The position numbers were made by a program, and so were the translations under genes. Shown here one piece after another: positions 30,380 through 39,223 of a stretch of 64,000 nt of DNA. Where the stretch lies: NCBI RefSeq assembly GCF_900095885.1, contig NZ_LT615367.1:2852001-2916000 (forward strand). The letters run 5' to 3'. Positions within the stretch are counted from its first letter, which is position 1, and each line of letters begins with the position of its first letter. The DNA is from Dickeya aquatica. GTDB lineage: Bacteria > Pseudomonadota > Gammaproteobacteria > Enterobacterales > Enterobacteriaceae. The notes below the pieces were generated by a model. It saw only the letters and a list, made by a program, of their open reading frames with translations, was not told the DNA's origin and ran no database searches.

Positions 30380-30868
30380 TCAATCCGAATCTTTCGCCAG
30401 AGGCGTCTGTTCTATCGATGATGGCTCAAGAATAGCCGCCAGATCCTGCTTTAATACAGACATTTGATTCGCGTATTTCTCTTTATACTCAGCATCTTCG
30501 ATTAATTGCACAATCGTCTCTGACAGTGTGATTTCTCGTCGTTGCGCCAGCGCTGCCAGACGCTGCCAGACCAAATACTCTAAATCGATGGATTTCTTAC
30601 GGGTATGCTGATGCTCGGCGTTGAAATGCCGTTTGCGACGGGCGCGAATGGTCTGCTTCATCCGGTTCTCCAGCGCCGGACTCATAAAGCGCTTTATCCA
30701 CTCCAGCACGTCTACCGGGTGGTTCTCCATTGCCAGTAACTGCGCAACCGCCTCATCCGCAGCACTCTGTTCAATAAACCGCGTAATGGGCTCACCTTCC
30801 CGATGTTTTTTGACCAGATATTTCCATTTCCAGCCGCACTCAAGATTTTTTAATTGTTGATATTTCAT
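30380..30868 (-). CDS. matP: Macrodomain Ter protein MatP
   Basis: 162-residue DNA-binding protein that organises the terminus macrodomain by binding matS sites and links it to the divisome through ZapB. It starts [27 protein letters not shown]. The block [20 protein letters not shown] and the ribbon-helix-helix [15 protein letters not shown] are almost identical to E. coli. The C-terminal coiled coil is longer by about 12 residues. It is divergent from lonH, the usual enterobacterial arrangement. Confidence 0.97.
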   Translation of the reverse strand: MKYQQLKNLECGWKWKYLVKKHREGEPITRFIEQSAADEAVAQLLAMENHPVDVLEWIKRFMSPALENRMKQTIRARRKRHFNAEHQHTRKKSIDLEYLVWQRLAALAQRREITLSETIVQLIEDAEYKEKYANQMSVLKQDLAAILEPSSIEQTPLAKDSD

Positions 30869-31076
30869 GCTTTATTCTGTTGTGATCGTGTAACATGGCT
30901 GAATATAGGCTCATTGTTGCCTGATATGCCACTACAGGCAATCCTTTGCTGGTTATTTTTCACCCAGTATTTTACACCAGATGCTCTCTGCCTCGCATCT
31001 CATGGCACAGCACATATGCAGCCTCAAGAATTCTTGTATAATTGCGGTTTCCCTTTAAACGATTACAGCAGATACT

Positions 31077-32804
31077 TTGACCAATAACCGACTCGAATGG
31101 CAGCAACTACTGCCCGATCATACGCCATATCAGACATTATTCTCCCAGGCAGCCCAACTTGCTCCTGCCGAGTTTGCAACGGTGCAACCACGTCTGGCTA
31201 ATGCACTGACGATTTTTTGTCACCCTCGCTCACCCTCGCGCTTTATGCTATTGAAAGCGCAAGAGAATAATGCTTATCTGGCGCTGATTGACCAGGCTAT
31301 CAATCAATTGCCACCGTCATCAGAGATGTTACACGGCTGCCGTTATCAGATTGATGGCAACCAGGTTAGCTGCCACCCCGCTCAGTATCCTGATGATAAC
31401 TTTGCCGCCAGCCAGCGCTGTGGTTATCAGGAATGGATTGAGCCTGAACAACTCTTTGGTTGTGTGCGTATCTTTAAAGACCAAATCAGCCTTCAGCCTG
31501 GGCTTATCCACCGCGTTAACGGCGGTACGCTCATTCTCTCAGCCCGTACCTTGCTGGCTCAACCGCTTATGTGGTTGAGACTAAAACAAATTATCCTGGA
31601 TGGACACTATCATTGGTTGTCACCCGATGAACGTGCGCCCCTGCCAGTGAATATTCCGCCGATGCCCCTCGAGCTGCGCTTAATTGTACTTGGCGATCGT
31701 GACAGCCTGGCCGACATTCATGACATGGAGCCCGAACTGGGCGAACTGGCGATTTATGGTGAGTTTGAATCGCAACGGCAATTAATCGACCCGGAAGACA
31801 TGGTGCACTGGTGCGCTTATATCAATGCGCTATGTCTTGAATATCAGTTGCCTGCATTATCTGCGGATGCCTGGCCTGAACTGTTTACGCTCGCCGTCCG
31901 TTATAGCGGTGATCAGGGGAGCGTTCCACTCTGCCCACAGTGGTTAGCGCATCAACTCAAACATGCCGCGATCTACACTCGCCAGGAAGAAATTACCGCA
32001 CAGACGATTATTGATGCCGTAACCACTCGCCGCTGGCGTGAAGGTTATCTCTCCGAGCGCATGCAGGATGACATTGAACTGGGTCAGATTCTGATTGAAA
32101 CCGACGGGGAAGTCATCGGGCAGGTAAACGCATTGTCAGTGCTGGAATACCCAGGTTATCCGCTGATGTTTGGCGAACCGACCCGTATTACCTGTGTTGT
32201 GCATCCCGGTGATGGCGAGTTGACGGACGTTGAGCGCAAAGCTGAACTGGGCGGTAATCTGCATGCTAAAGGCATGATGATCATGCAAGCCTTCCTGATA
32301 GCTGAACTGGAACTCGATCAACAGTTACCTTTCTCCGCGTCGATTGTCTTTGAGCAATCTTATAGCGAAGTCGATGGTGACAGTGCATCTTTGGCGGAAC
32401 TTTGCGCGTTGGTCAGCGCATTATCGCAGCAACCAATCAACCAGCAATTAGCCGTTACCGGTTCCGTGGACCAGTTTGGTCATGTGCAGCCTATTGGTGG
32501 CGTGAATGAAAAAATCGAAGGGTTCTTTGAGGTTTGTCAACGTCGGGGGCTGACGGGCCAACAAGGTGTAATTATCCCGGCCACCAACCAGCGTCACTTA
32601 TGCCTGCAACAAGATGTCATTGATGCTGTACGTGAAGGCACTTTCCACGTTTATGTGGTGGAATCTGTTGCTGAAGCGGTGACCATCCTGACCCAGGTTC
32701 CGTACGATGACGAGCACCAACCCTGCTTGCTGGCCGCTATTCGGGAACGTATTGCACAATTGTTGCCTCAAGAGCGGCGTCGTTTCCCCTGGTTTTTCCG
32801 CTAA
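31077..32804 (+). CDS. lonH: Lon-like protease LonH (YcbZ)
   Basis: 575 residues. The N-terminal region resembles a degenerate AAA-like Lon domain without a clear Walker A, and the C-terminal Lon protease domain is intact. The Ser-Lys dyad is Ser436 (GDSAS) and Lys479 (GGVNEKIEG), with the same 43-residue spacing as in Lon. Start is TTG at 31077. In E. coli it lies between matP and fabA, exactly as here. Substrates are not known. Confidence 0.93.
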   Translation: MTNNRLEWQQLLPDHTPYQTLFSQAAQLAPAEFATVQPRLANALTIFCHPRSPSRFMLLKAQENNAYLALIDQAINQLPPSSEMLHGCRYQIDGNQVSCHPAQYPDDNFAASQRCGYQEWIEPEQLFGCVRIFKDQISLQPGLIHRVNGGTLILSARTLLAQPLMWLRLKQIILDGHYHWLSPDERAPLPVNIPPMPLELRLIVLGDRDSLADIHDMEPELGELAIYGEFESQRQLIDPEDMVHWCAYINALCLEYQLPALSADAWPELFTLAVRYSGDQGSVPLCPQWLAHQLKHAAIYTRQEEITAQTIIDAVTTRRWREGYLSERMQDDIELGQILIETDGEVIGQVNALSVLEYPGYPLMFGEPTRITCVVHPGDGELTDVERKAELGGNLHAKGMMIMQAFLIAELELDQQLPFSASIVFEQSYSEVDGDSASLAELCALVSALSQQPINQQLAVTGSVDQFGHVQPIGGVNEKIEGFFEVCQRRGLTGQQGVIIPATNQRHLCLQQDVIDAVREGTFHVYVVESVAEAVTILTQVPYDDEHQPCLLAAIRERIAQLLPQERRRFPWFFR

Positions 32805-32807
32805 GGA

Positions 32808-32824
32808 AACTGGTTGGGCCAGAA
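32808..32824 (+). promoter_or_regulatory. FadR-like operator upstream of fabA
   Basis: AACTGGTTGGGCCAGAA resembles the FadR site AACTGGTCNGACCAGTT, with CTGG/CCAG arms at the right spacing. FadR activates fabA in E. coli from this position. Confidence 0.55.
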
Positions 32825-32839
32825 GTAACAGACTTGCTC

Positions 32840-32857
32840 AGCGTACATCTGTACGCT
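32840..32857 (+). promoter_or_regulatory. FabR operator upstream of fabA
   Basis: AGCGTACATCTGTACGCT is a perfect 18-base palindrome that fits the known FabR site of fabA and fabB. FabR represses unsaturated fatty acid synthesis in response to acyl-ACP composition. It lies 37 bases before the fabA ATG. Confidence 0.88.
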
Positions 32858-32894
32858 AACCTGCGTGCTCCACAAAAACAGGGCTTATAGAAAC

Positions 32895-33413
32895 ATGGTA
32901 GATAAACGCGATTCCTATTCCAAAGAAGACCTTTTCGCCAGCGGCCGGGGTGAACTGTTTGGCTCACAGGGCCCACAATTGCCAGCCGGTAACATGCTGA
33001 TGATGGATCGTGTCATCTCAATGACCGAAGAAGGTGGCCTGCATGGAAAAGGCTATGTGGAAGCAGAGCTGGATATCCACCCGGACCTGTGGTTCTTCGG
33101 TTGCCATTTTATCGGTGACCCAGTAATGCCAGGCTGTCTGGGCCTGGATGCCATGTGGCAGTTAGTCGGATTTTATCTGGGCTGGCTGGGCGGTGAAGGC
33201 AAAGGTCGTGCTCTGGGTGTGGGCGAAGTCAAATTTACCGGACAGGTCCTGCCAGATGCCAAAAAAGTGACTTATCGCATCCACTTTAAACGTGTCATCA
33301 ACCGCAAACTGATCATGGGCATCGCCGATGGTGAGGTACTGGTTGACGGTCGTCTTATTTATACAGCCACCGATCTGAAAGTCGGCCTGTTTAAAGATAC
33401 CAGCACATTCTAG
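32895..33413 (+). CDS. fabA: 3-hydroxydecanoyl-ACP dehydratase/isomerase FabA
   Basis: 172-residue enzyme that introduces the cis double bond in anaerobic unsaturated fatty acid synthesis. Catalytic His71 and Asp85 are in [19 protein letters not shown] start at the ATG at 32895 ([13 protein letters not shown]), the family start; an in-frame ATG 30 bases earlier adds non-conserved residues. FabR and FadR-like sites lie immediately upstream. Confidence 0.97.
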   Translation: MVDKRDSYSKEDLFASGRGELFGSQGPQLPAGNMLMMDRVISMTEEGGLHGKGYVEAELDIHPDLWFFGCHFIGDPVMPGCLGLDAMWQLVGFYLGWLGGEGKGRALGVGEVKFTGQVLPDAKKVTYRIHFKRVINRKLIMGIADGEVLVDGRLIYTATDLKVGLFKDTSTF

Positions 33414-33418
33414 TCTTG

Positions 33419-33450
33419 ACCCGGCACGGCACATGTCGTGCCGGGTATTT
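33419..33450 (+). terminator. fabA terminator
   Basis: ACCCGGCACG and CGTGCCGGGT arms with a short loop, followed by ATTT, eight bases after the fabA stop. Confidence 0.82.
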
Positions 33451-33700
33451 GTATCGCAACCGTCGTACGCCACAGATTGCGTAATACCGTTACCCGGCTC
33501 ATTTGCACATAAACGGCTTTCCTTTATTTTGATGATGTTATCAAGGTCTTCGCCGGCAACAGGTTCCTCCCCTTTATTGCGTAAAATTGTCGACTGACTC
33601 TTCTTTCGAAAACCCCGTATCCATAGCCTGGCATTCGTACACCTGCGTTTAAGGACGCGACCAGGTCACGTTTTTGCGATCAATTCCCAATTCTGGTGGT

Positions 33701-33728
33701 TTGCGGTTTTAATTGAGCAAGGTATACT
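33701..33728 (+). promoter_or_regulatory. Putative promoter of the RpiB-family gene
   Basis: TATACT at 33723-33728 is 16 bases after a weak -35 TTGCGG at 33701-33706, about 85 bases before the start codon. The rest of the 360-base gap after the fabA terminator shows no gene. Confidence 0.4.
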
Positions 33729-33811
33729 GAAGCATCTAAATGAAATAGTGTTTTAAAAAAATGTAATTCTCCGCACACAATGGCGTCGTGCGCATCAATA
33801 AAGGAACGAAC

Positions 33812-34450
33812 ATGAAAATTGCACTGATTAACGAGAACAGCCAGGCTGCTAAAAATGCGATCATCGCTGCTGCATTGACCAAAGCGGTAGAGCCTCTGGG
33901 GCACACCGTTGATAACTACGGTCAGTACGCTGTTGAAGATGCTGCTCAGCTGACTTACATCCAGAATGGCATTCTGGCTGCTATTTTGCTGAACTCCGGT
34001 GCCGCTGATTTCGTGGTAACCGGTTGTGGTACGGGTCAGGGTGCAATGCTGGCTTGCAACTCTTTCCCGGGCGTTATCTGCGGTCTGGTTGTTGACCCGT
34101 CTGACGCCTATCTGTTTTCCCAGATCAACAACGGGAACGCCGTTTCTCTGCCTTATGCCAAAGGTTTCGGCTGGGGTGCTGAACTGAATCTGGAAAACCT
34201 GTTTACTCAGCTCTTCAAAGAAGAAGGTGGCCGTGGCTACCCAAGCGATCGCGTTGCTCCGCAGCAGCGTAACAAGAAAATTCTGGATGCGGTGAAAGAA
34301 GTCACCTACCGCGACCTGATCACCATTCTGAAAGGGCTGGATCAGGACCTGGTTAAAGGCGCGATCGCTGGTCCGAAATTTCAGGAATACTTCTTTGCCA
34401 ACAGCAAAGACGCTGAACTGACCAGCTACATCAAATCACTGCTGGCCTGA
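33812..34450 (+). CDS. RpiB/LacA/LacB-family sugar-phosphate isomerase
   Basis: 212 residues. The N-terminal 140 residues match the RpiB/LacAB fold: MKIALINENSQAAKN, the active-site GCGTGQGAMLACNSFPG and VDPSDAYLF. A C-terminal extension (about 145-212) is longer than in classic 150-residue RpiB, as in a subgroup of proteobacterial homologues of unsettled substrate. Start MKIALI is chosen over an ATG-less extension because AAGGAACGAAC precedes it. Codon use is strongly biased to common codons, which suggests high expression. It is monocistronic, with its own terminator. Confidence 0.85.
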   Translation: MKIALINENSQAAKNAIIAAALTKAVEPLGHTVDNYGQYAVEDAAQLTYIQNGILAAILLNSGAADFVVTGCGTGQGAMLACNSFPGVICGLVVDPSDAYLFSQINNGNAVSLPYAKGFGWGAELNLENLFTQLFKEEGGRGYPSDRVAPQQRNKKILDAVKEVTYRDLITILKGLDQDLVKGAIAGPKFQEYFFANSKDAELTSYIKSLLA

Positions 34451-34485
34451 TTGATTCGGCCTGCGCCAGCAAGATATCCATCATC

Positions 34486-34514
34486 AGACCACCGCCCTGT
34501 CGGTGGTCTTTTTT
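34486..34514 (+). terminator. Terminator after the RpiB-family gene
   Basis: AGACCACCG/CGGTGGTCT stem with a CCCTGT loop followed by six T residues. Confidence 0.92.
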
Positions 34515-34643
34515 ACTCCCAGCCAGTGAATTTTCCTTGTTCGTTCAACACTTCACCAGATTTTTCAAAAGCCTGAAATACTGCTTGACCCTGACCTGAC
34601 GACTCCCTATAGTAGCGCCGCATTACCACATGATGGTAATCCC

Positions 34644-34733
34644 GGTGAGGTGTCCGAGTGGCTGAAGGAGCACGCCTGGAAAGTGTGTATACGTGAAAAC
34701 GTATCGAGGGTTCGAATCCCTCCCTCACCGCCA
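34644..34733 (+). tRNA. tRNA-Ser(GGA)
   Basis: 90-nucleotide class II tRNA. The acceptor stem is GGTGAGG/CCTCACC with discriminator G and encoded CCA, the anticodon loop CTGGAAA has anticodon GGA, the variable arm TACGTGAAAACGTA is long, and the T loop is GGTTCGAATCC. It reads UCC and UCU serine codons and corresponds to serW/serX of E. coli. An intrinsic terminator follows directly. Confidence 0.97.
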
Positions 34734-34744
34734 AATGATTTGCG

Positions 34745-34780
34745 AAAAGGCCCTATGAATCTCATAGGGCCTTTTTATTT
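34745..34780 (+). terminator. tRNA-Ser terminator
   Basis: AGGCCCTATGA/TCATAGGGCCT stem with an ATC loop and a TTTTTATTTT tail, twelve bases after the tRNA CCA. Confidence 0.93.
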
Positions 34781-35007
34781 TCAGACTGGAATATTTTTCT
34801 GGTTTAACCAAATGGAACTGTCATACATTTTAGCAACCTGTCTCAGGCACCCGCTGTCCATACCGTCCTCTCTTCCTGATACGCATGTTCGTACCCTTAT
34901 CATGTTAGTGACCTGCCCCCAGTATTAGATACAACGATCAGTTAGTAATGGACTGCCCCCACCCCGGTAGACGATCCTGCTCTATAGTTTGAGCATAGGG
35001 GGAGCAT

Positions 35008-35292
35008 ATGGGCACACCACGATTTACACCTGAATTTAAGGAAGAAGCCGTCCGTCAAATAACGGAACGCGGTTATTCCGTTGCCGAAGTATCTGACCGT
35101 CTGGGGGTTTCTGCACACAGCCTCTACAAGTGGCTACGGGCTATCAAACCTGATAACAGTGAACAGCATGCCCGTGATTTACTGGAAGCCAAAAGCGAGA
35201 TCCTGAAACTACGGGCGCAGCTAAAACGCACCGAAGAAGAACGGGATATCCTGAAAAAGGCCGCGCGGTACTTTGCAAGGGAGCCCGACTGA
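35008..35292 (+). CDS. IS3-family OrfA of the inner element
   Basis: 94 residues with an N-terminal helix-turn-helix (FKEEAVRQITERGYSVAEV, LGVSAHSLYKWLR) and a C-terminal leucine-zipper-like coiled coil (ILKLRAQLKRTEEERDILKKA). It binds the IS ends and dimerises. GGGGGAG precedes the ATG. A GAAAAAG run at 35253-35259 near the end could promote the -1 frameshift that fuses OrfA to OrfB. Confidence 0.9.
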   Translation: MGTPRFTPEFKEEAVRQITERGYSVAEVSDRLGVSAHSLYKWLRAIKPDNSEQHARDLLEAKSEILKLRAQLKRTEEERDILKKAARYFAREPD

Positions 35293-35330
35293 AGTACCGC
35301 TTTATCAATGAGCACCGCAATATATGGGGT

Positions 35331-36143
35331 GTGATGACGATGTGTCGGGTACTGAATGTCGCCCGGGCCGGGTTCTATGCGTGGCTGCATAACCCTGTCT
35401 CGGCGCGTGATAAAGATAACGAGCGCCTGCTGATGCTTATCCGTGACTCATACTCACTGAGCGGAGGCGTGTATGGTTACCGGCGGGTTCATGGCGACCT
35501 GAACGAAATCGGGGAAACCTGCGGTAAAAACCGGGTGAGCCGCATCATGCAACTGAACCGGATTAAAGCTGTGCGCGGCTATAAAGCGCCACGCCGTATC
35601 GCTGGCAGACCCTCAGTAGTCGCGCCTAATCGCGTGCAGCGGCAGTTTACTGTTGTCCGGGCCAATCAGGTCTGGGTCACCGACATCACTTATATCCGCA
35701 CCTGGCAGGGCTGGTTGTATCTGGCGGTAGTTATCGACCTCTTCGCCCGTAACGTAGTGGGCTGGTCGATGAAGCCGACTCTCTCACGCGAACTGGCGCT
35801 GGATGCGCTGATGATGGCTGTCTGGCGACGTAAACCCGACGGCGAGGTCATCGTACATAGCGATCAGGGCAGCCAGTACGGCAGCGATGACTGGCAGCGC
35901 TTCTGCCGGGCCAATAACCTGGCCCCGAGCATGAGCCGGCGTGGCAACTGCTGGGATAATGCGGTGGCCGAATCGTTCTTCAGTTCACTGAAAAAAGAAC
36001 GCATCAGAAAGAGAATATACAAAACCCGGGATCTGGCCCGAGCGGATATCTTCGATTACATTGAAGTGTTTTACAACCGGGCCCGGCGCCACAGTCATCT
36101 CGGCGGCGTCAGCCCGGAGGCCTTTGAACAGGCCTCGTCGTGA
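35331..36143 (+). CDS. IS3-family OrfB transposase (DDE) of the inner element
   Basis: 270 residues from the first ATG; the frame is open further upstream in the -1 phase relative to OrfA, so the active protein is probably an OrfA-OrfB frameshift fusion. The rve integrase core has the DDE residues in VTDITYIRT, HSDQGSQYGS and NAVAESFFSSLKKE. The sequence is complete. Confidence 0.92.
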   Translation: MMTMCRVLNVARAGFYAWLHNPVSARDKDNERLLMLIRDSYSLSGGVYGYRRVHGDLNEIGETCGKNRVSRIMQLNRIKAVRGYKAPRRIAGRPSVVAPNRVQRQFTVVRANQVWVTDITYIRTWQGWLYLAVVIDLFARNVVGWSMKPTLSRELALDALMMAVWRRKPDGEVIVHSDQGSQYGSDDWQRFCRANNLAPSMSRRGNCWDNAVAESFFSSLKKERIRKRIYKTRDLARADIFDYIEVFYNRARRHSHLGGVSPEAFEQASS

Positions 36144-36170
36144 GGACAGGTTTTGTCTACTGTCGTGGGG

Positions 36171-37004
36171 TCAGTCCATAATATCGGTTTGTTTACCTTC
36201 TAATTTTCCATTTCTCCAGCTTGCTGCAAATTCAGACGGCGTCTGGTAATTCAGCGATGAATGAGGTCTGGACTCGTTATAGTCCTGCCGCCAGTCATTA
36301 ATGATTTTCCGGGCATGAAGAATATCGCTGAACCAGTGTTCATTCAGGCATTCATCCCGAAAGCGACCGTTGAAACTCTCAATAAATCCGTTCTGCGTTG
36401 GCTTACCTGGCTGGATAAGTCGCAACTCCACACCATGCTCAAAGGCCCATTGATCGAGCGCACGGCAGGTAAATTCCGGGCCCTGATCGGTTCTTATTGT
36501 CGCCGGATAGCCACGAAAGAGCGCGATGCTGTCCAGAATACGCGTGACCTGAACGCCTGAAATACCGAAAGCAGCAGTGATCGTCAGACACTCCTTCGTG
36601 AAATCATCCACACAAGTCAGGCACTTAATCCGGCGGCCGCTGGCAAGTGCATCCATGACAAAATCCATCGACCATGTCAGGTTCGGCGCATCCGGGCGAA
36701 GAAGCGGAAGCCGCTCAGTCGCCAGACCCTTACGGCGCTGTCTGCGTTTTACGCCCAGGCCATTGAGATGATAGATGCGGTAGACCCGTTTGTGGTTAAC
36801 GCAAAGGCCTTCACGACGCAGAAGCTGCCAGATACGCCGGTAACCGAAACGTCGGCGTTCCATTGCCAGTTCGGTGATACGTGCAGACAGATACGCATCA
36901 GTAGCCGGGCGGTGCGCATCATAACGGCAGGTCGACAGGGACAAACCTGTCAGCCTGCAGGCACGCCGTTGCGACAGACCTGTCGCTTTGCACATCACTG
37001 TCAC
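36171..37004 (-). CDS. IS407-like OrfB transposase with altered C-terminus
   Basis: 277 residues with a complete DDE core ([35 protein letters not shown]) typical of the IS407 group. The stop and last two codons are supplied by the inner IS: the reading frame enters its right end as ATT-ATG-GAC-TGA, giving ...TDIMD. Removing the inner IS and one TAA copy restores ATT-ACT-AAC-TGA, i.e. ...TDITN, the ending expected for this group. The enzyme may therefore still work, but the outer element is split from its left end by 1.2 kb. Confidence 0.85.
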   Translation of the reverse strand: MTVMCKATGLSQRRACRLTGLSLSTCRYDAHRPATDAYLSARITELAMERRRFGYRRIWQLLRREGLCVNHKRVYRIYHLNGLGVKRRQRRKGLATERLPLLRPDAPNLTWSMDFVMDALASGRRIKCLTCVDDFTKECLTITAAFGISGVQVTRILDSIALFRGYPATIRTDQGPEFTCRALDQWAFEHGVELRLIQPGKPTQNGFIESFNGRFRDECLNEHWFSDILHARKIINDWRQDYNESRPHSSLNYQTPSEFAASWRNGKLEGKQTDIMD

Positions 37005-37027
37005 GGCTTCCCGCTTCTGGTCTGTCG

Positions 37028-37291
37028 TCAGTACTTTCGGCCCAAAGCCACCTGTAGTGCCTCTTTATCCAGCATGGCTTCGGCGAGCAGCTTCTTGAGG
37101 CGGGCGTTCTCTTCTTCAAGTGACTTAAGCCTTTTTACTTCAGGTACGTCCATGCCACCAAACTTCTTACGCCACGTATAAAACGTGGCGTCGGAGATGG
37201 CGTACTTACGGCAAAGTTCGCGGGCGGAAACACCCGCCTCGGCTTCGCGAAGAATATTGATGATCTGTTCGTCGGAAAAACGCTTCTTCAT
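37028..37291 (-). CDS. IS407-like OrfA
   Basis: 87 residues ([20 protein letters not shown]), with a helix-turn-helix followed by a leucine-zipper region ([20 protein letters not shown]). OrfB is in the -1 frame relative to it, 23 bases on, as usual for programmed frameshifting in this family. GAGGACAACCCC precedes the ATG. Confidence 0.9.
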   Translation of the reverse strand: MKKRFSDEQIINILREAEAGVSARELCRKYAISDATFYTWRKKFGGMDVPEVKRLKSLEEENARLKKLLAEAMLDKEALQVALGRKY

Positions 37292-37568
37292 GGGGTTGTC
37301 CTCATGTTGCTGATGAAGACATTACTAACATCGTCGTGTGTTAATCAATGGGGAGCAGGTCAAACATGGATAACCCCTCCAGCATCGTGCACAGTAACTA
37401 ATAAGCTTGATTATAGTTATCTGTTTTATATTTACGTGGTAAATATAAATATAAAGTTAACCGTTAGTCTCATTAATGTTCACTTAATCTAATTAAAATA
37501 GATTGGCTACAGAAAATGAGTTATACCCTTACATTCTTACCATGCAGTCTCTGGCGGAGTACTCCAAT

Positions 37569-39173
37569 ATGACTATCGTGAAAAAATTAGCCATTGCTAT
37601 CAGCATCTTCACTCTTGCACTGATTAGCGTGGGTGGTCTTGGCTTACAATTATTGAGCCAATCAAAAGATCGTCTGGACTATGTGATGGTCAACACATTA
37701 CCCAGCCTCGATAATCTGGTAAGAGCGAACAATGCATTAAGCAATGCTCTTAACGATCTTTCACTGATGTTTCTGACCCGTGATGAACAACAACGTAATA
37801 CATTAAAAAGAACGCTTGAAAATAATCTGGCCAACGTAGAAAAGCTCAGCACGGCATACCGTGATGGCCTGGTTTCTGACAAGCAAGACTTGCAGATGTC
37901 AAACGATAACCTGAAATATTTAAATGACTTTCGCGCAGCCAAAGATAAATTGCTCCAGCAGGCACAAACTGATAATCAGGCCGTTGAAAAAGCGTTTTCT
38001 GACAGTGGATACCTGAATCAGGCCCAGGCTAAGTTGGTTAAAGGATTTCAGGAGCAGTACAACTACAATGTCGAGCTGGCCGGTGGGCTTCAGGCTCAAA
38101 ACGGCAGCAGCTTTAAGCAAGCATTCTTCGGCCTGGTTAGCCTTATCGTGATTGCGCTACTTACCGCAGGCACACTGTCTACGATCATTATCAGTTATGT
38201 ACGCCGCAGCCTGAATGCACTGCGCCAGACGCTTATTTCTGTCAGCGAGAATTTGGATTTAACGCTGCGTGCCGATACCAGTAAAAACGATGAGATAGGT
38301 CAAACCTCAAGCGCGTTTAATCACCTGATTGAACGATTCTCGACGGTGCTCTCCGATGTCCGTTCCGCAAGTGAGAGTGTCTCTACAGCAGCAGGAGAAA
38401 TTGCCGCAGCCAATGAGGATCTCTCCGCCCGTACCGAAGAGCAGGCCTCATCACTGGCACAAACGGCAGCCAGTATGCACGAGATTTCATCCACCATAGA
38501 GAGCAATGTTGAGAACACGGCCCAGACTAACCGCCTGAGTCAGCAAGCAGGTAATGTCGTCGAACATGGCAACGAATCCGTACAACGCATGATGCATGCC
38601 ATGGAGGAAATCGCGAGCGGCTCAGAAAAAGTGGCCGATATTACCAACCTGATTGAAGGCATTGCCTTTCAGACCAATATCCTGGCACTGAATGCGGCGG
38701 TTGAGGCCGCCAGAGCGGGTGAGCATGGCCGAGGGTTCGCCGTGGTTGCCAGCGAGGTGAGAAACTTGTCGCAACGTTCGTCCTCTGCGGCCAAAGAGAT
38801 CAAAACACTGATTGATAGCGCTATCACCGCAGTACAACGCGGCACTGTACAAGCTGACGATGTACGCGAAGCTATCGGGAACGTAAAGAATGTCATCCAG
38901 AGTGTTTCAGGCTTAGTGAATGAGGTGTCGCTGGCATCAGAAGAGCAAAGTCGTGGTATCTCGCAAATTAATATCGCGATTAACCAAATGGAGTCCGTCA
39001 CTCAGCAGAATGCTGCCATGGTCGAGCAAGCTTCCTCGGCGGCAGACTCGCTAAACGATCAGGCTATCCGGTTGCGCCAGTCTGTAGAAATTTTTAAACT
39101 GGCAAACACCAGCCATCATGGCTCTAACCAACCGATGGAAGGTATGCGTTCTCTGCGTTTAGGGCATCGCTGA
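37569..39173 (+). CDS. Methyl-accepting chemotaxis protein
   Basis: 534-residue chemoreceptor. TM1 (about 6-28), a four-helix-bundle-like periplasmic domain, TM2 (about 183-206), HAMP, and a signalling domain with the conserved tip [34 protein letters not shown] core are visible. It lacks the C-terminal NWETF-like pentapeptide, so it would rely on other receptors for CheR docking. I start at the ATG at 37569 ([10 protein letters not shown]) with GGCGGAG 9 bases upstream; a TTG 66 bases earlier would also be in frame. It lies 206 bases from the IS end, so the IS may affect its promoter region. Confidence 0.9.
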   Translation: MTIVKKLAIAISIFTLALISVGGLGLQLLSQSKDRLDYVMVNTLPSLDNLVRANNALSNALNDLSLMFLTRDEQQRNTLKRTLENNLANVEKLSTAYRDGLVSDKQDLQMSNDNLKYLNDFRAAKDKLLQQAQTDNQAVEKAFSDSGYLNQAQAKLVKGFQEQYNYNVELAGGLQAQNGSSFKQAFFGLVSLIVIALLTAGTLSTIIISYVRRSLNALRQTLISVSENLDLTLRADTSKNDEIGQTSSAFNHLIERFSTVLSDVRSASESVSTAAGEIAAANEDLSARTEEQASSLAQTAASMHEISSTIESNVENTAQTNRLSQQAGNVVEHGNESVQRMMHAMEEIASGSEKVADITNLIEGIAFQTNILALNAAVEAARAGEHGRGFAVVASEVRNLSQRSSSAAKEIKTLIDSAITAVQRGTVQADDVREAIGNVKNVIQSVSGLVNEVSLASEEQSRGISQINIAINQMESVTQQNAAMVEQASSAADSLNDQAIRLRQSVEIFKLANTSHHGSNQPMEGMRSLRLGHR

Positions 39174-39194
39174 CAGGTAAATCGTTTTGGTAAG

Positions 39195-39222
39195 CGGGGC
39201 TGCCTGGCAGCCCCGTTATTAT
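39195..39222. terminator. Bidirectional terminator between chemoreceptor and phoH
   Basis: CGGGGCTGC/GCAGCCCCG stem with a CTG loop, followed by TTATTATG, between convergent genes. Confidence 0.8.
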
Positions 39223-39223
39223 G

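Larger units (their letters stand above)
34949..36178 (+). mobile_element. IS3-family insertion sequence nested in the IS407-like element
   Basis: 1230-base element bounded by inverted repeats TGGACTGCCCCCAC (left) and TGGACTGACCCCAC (right, opposite strand), with GTAGAC a little further in on both. The repeats agree at 20 of 24 positions. It is flanked by a 3-base TAA duplication (34946-34948 and 36179-36181), as usual for IS3-family elements. Both ORFs are intact and the duplication is perfect, so the insertion looks recent and the element may be active. Confidence 0.9.
34909..37362 (-). mobile_element. IS407-like IS3-family insertion sequence, interrupted
   Basis: Terminal inverted repeats begin TGACCTGCCCCC (34909) and, on the opposite strand, TGACCTGCTCCCC (ending at 37362). 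The element encodes overlapping-frame OrfA and OrfB on the minus strand. Without the inner IS (1230 bases plus a 3-base duplication) it would be 1221 bases long, the normal size. No 4-base target duplication is visible at its outer ends (TTAG against AACA), so it may be old or recombined. The adjacent tRNA-Ser gene is a common integration neighbourhood, but the IS does not touch it. Confidence 0.85.

Noticed and set aside
30000..31080. matS sites (GTGACRNYGTCAC) near matP
   Set aside because: I looked by eye for GTGAC/GTCAC pairs in the region and across the window and found none with the right spacing; the scan was not exhaustive.
34644..37362. Genomic island integrated at tRNA-Ser
   Set aside because: There is no integrase gene and no direct repeat of the tRNA 3' end; only two IS elements lie downstream.
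34905..37366. Target duplication of the outer IS407-like element
   Set aside because: The 4 bases on each side (TTAG and AACA) do not match. CATGTT and AACATG outside the ends are inverted, not direct, and are spaced differently, so I treat this as coincidence.
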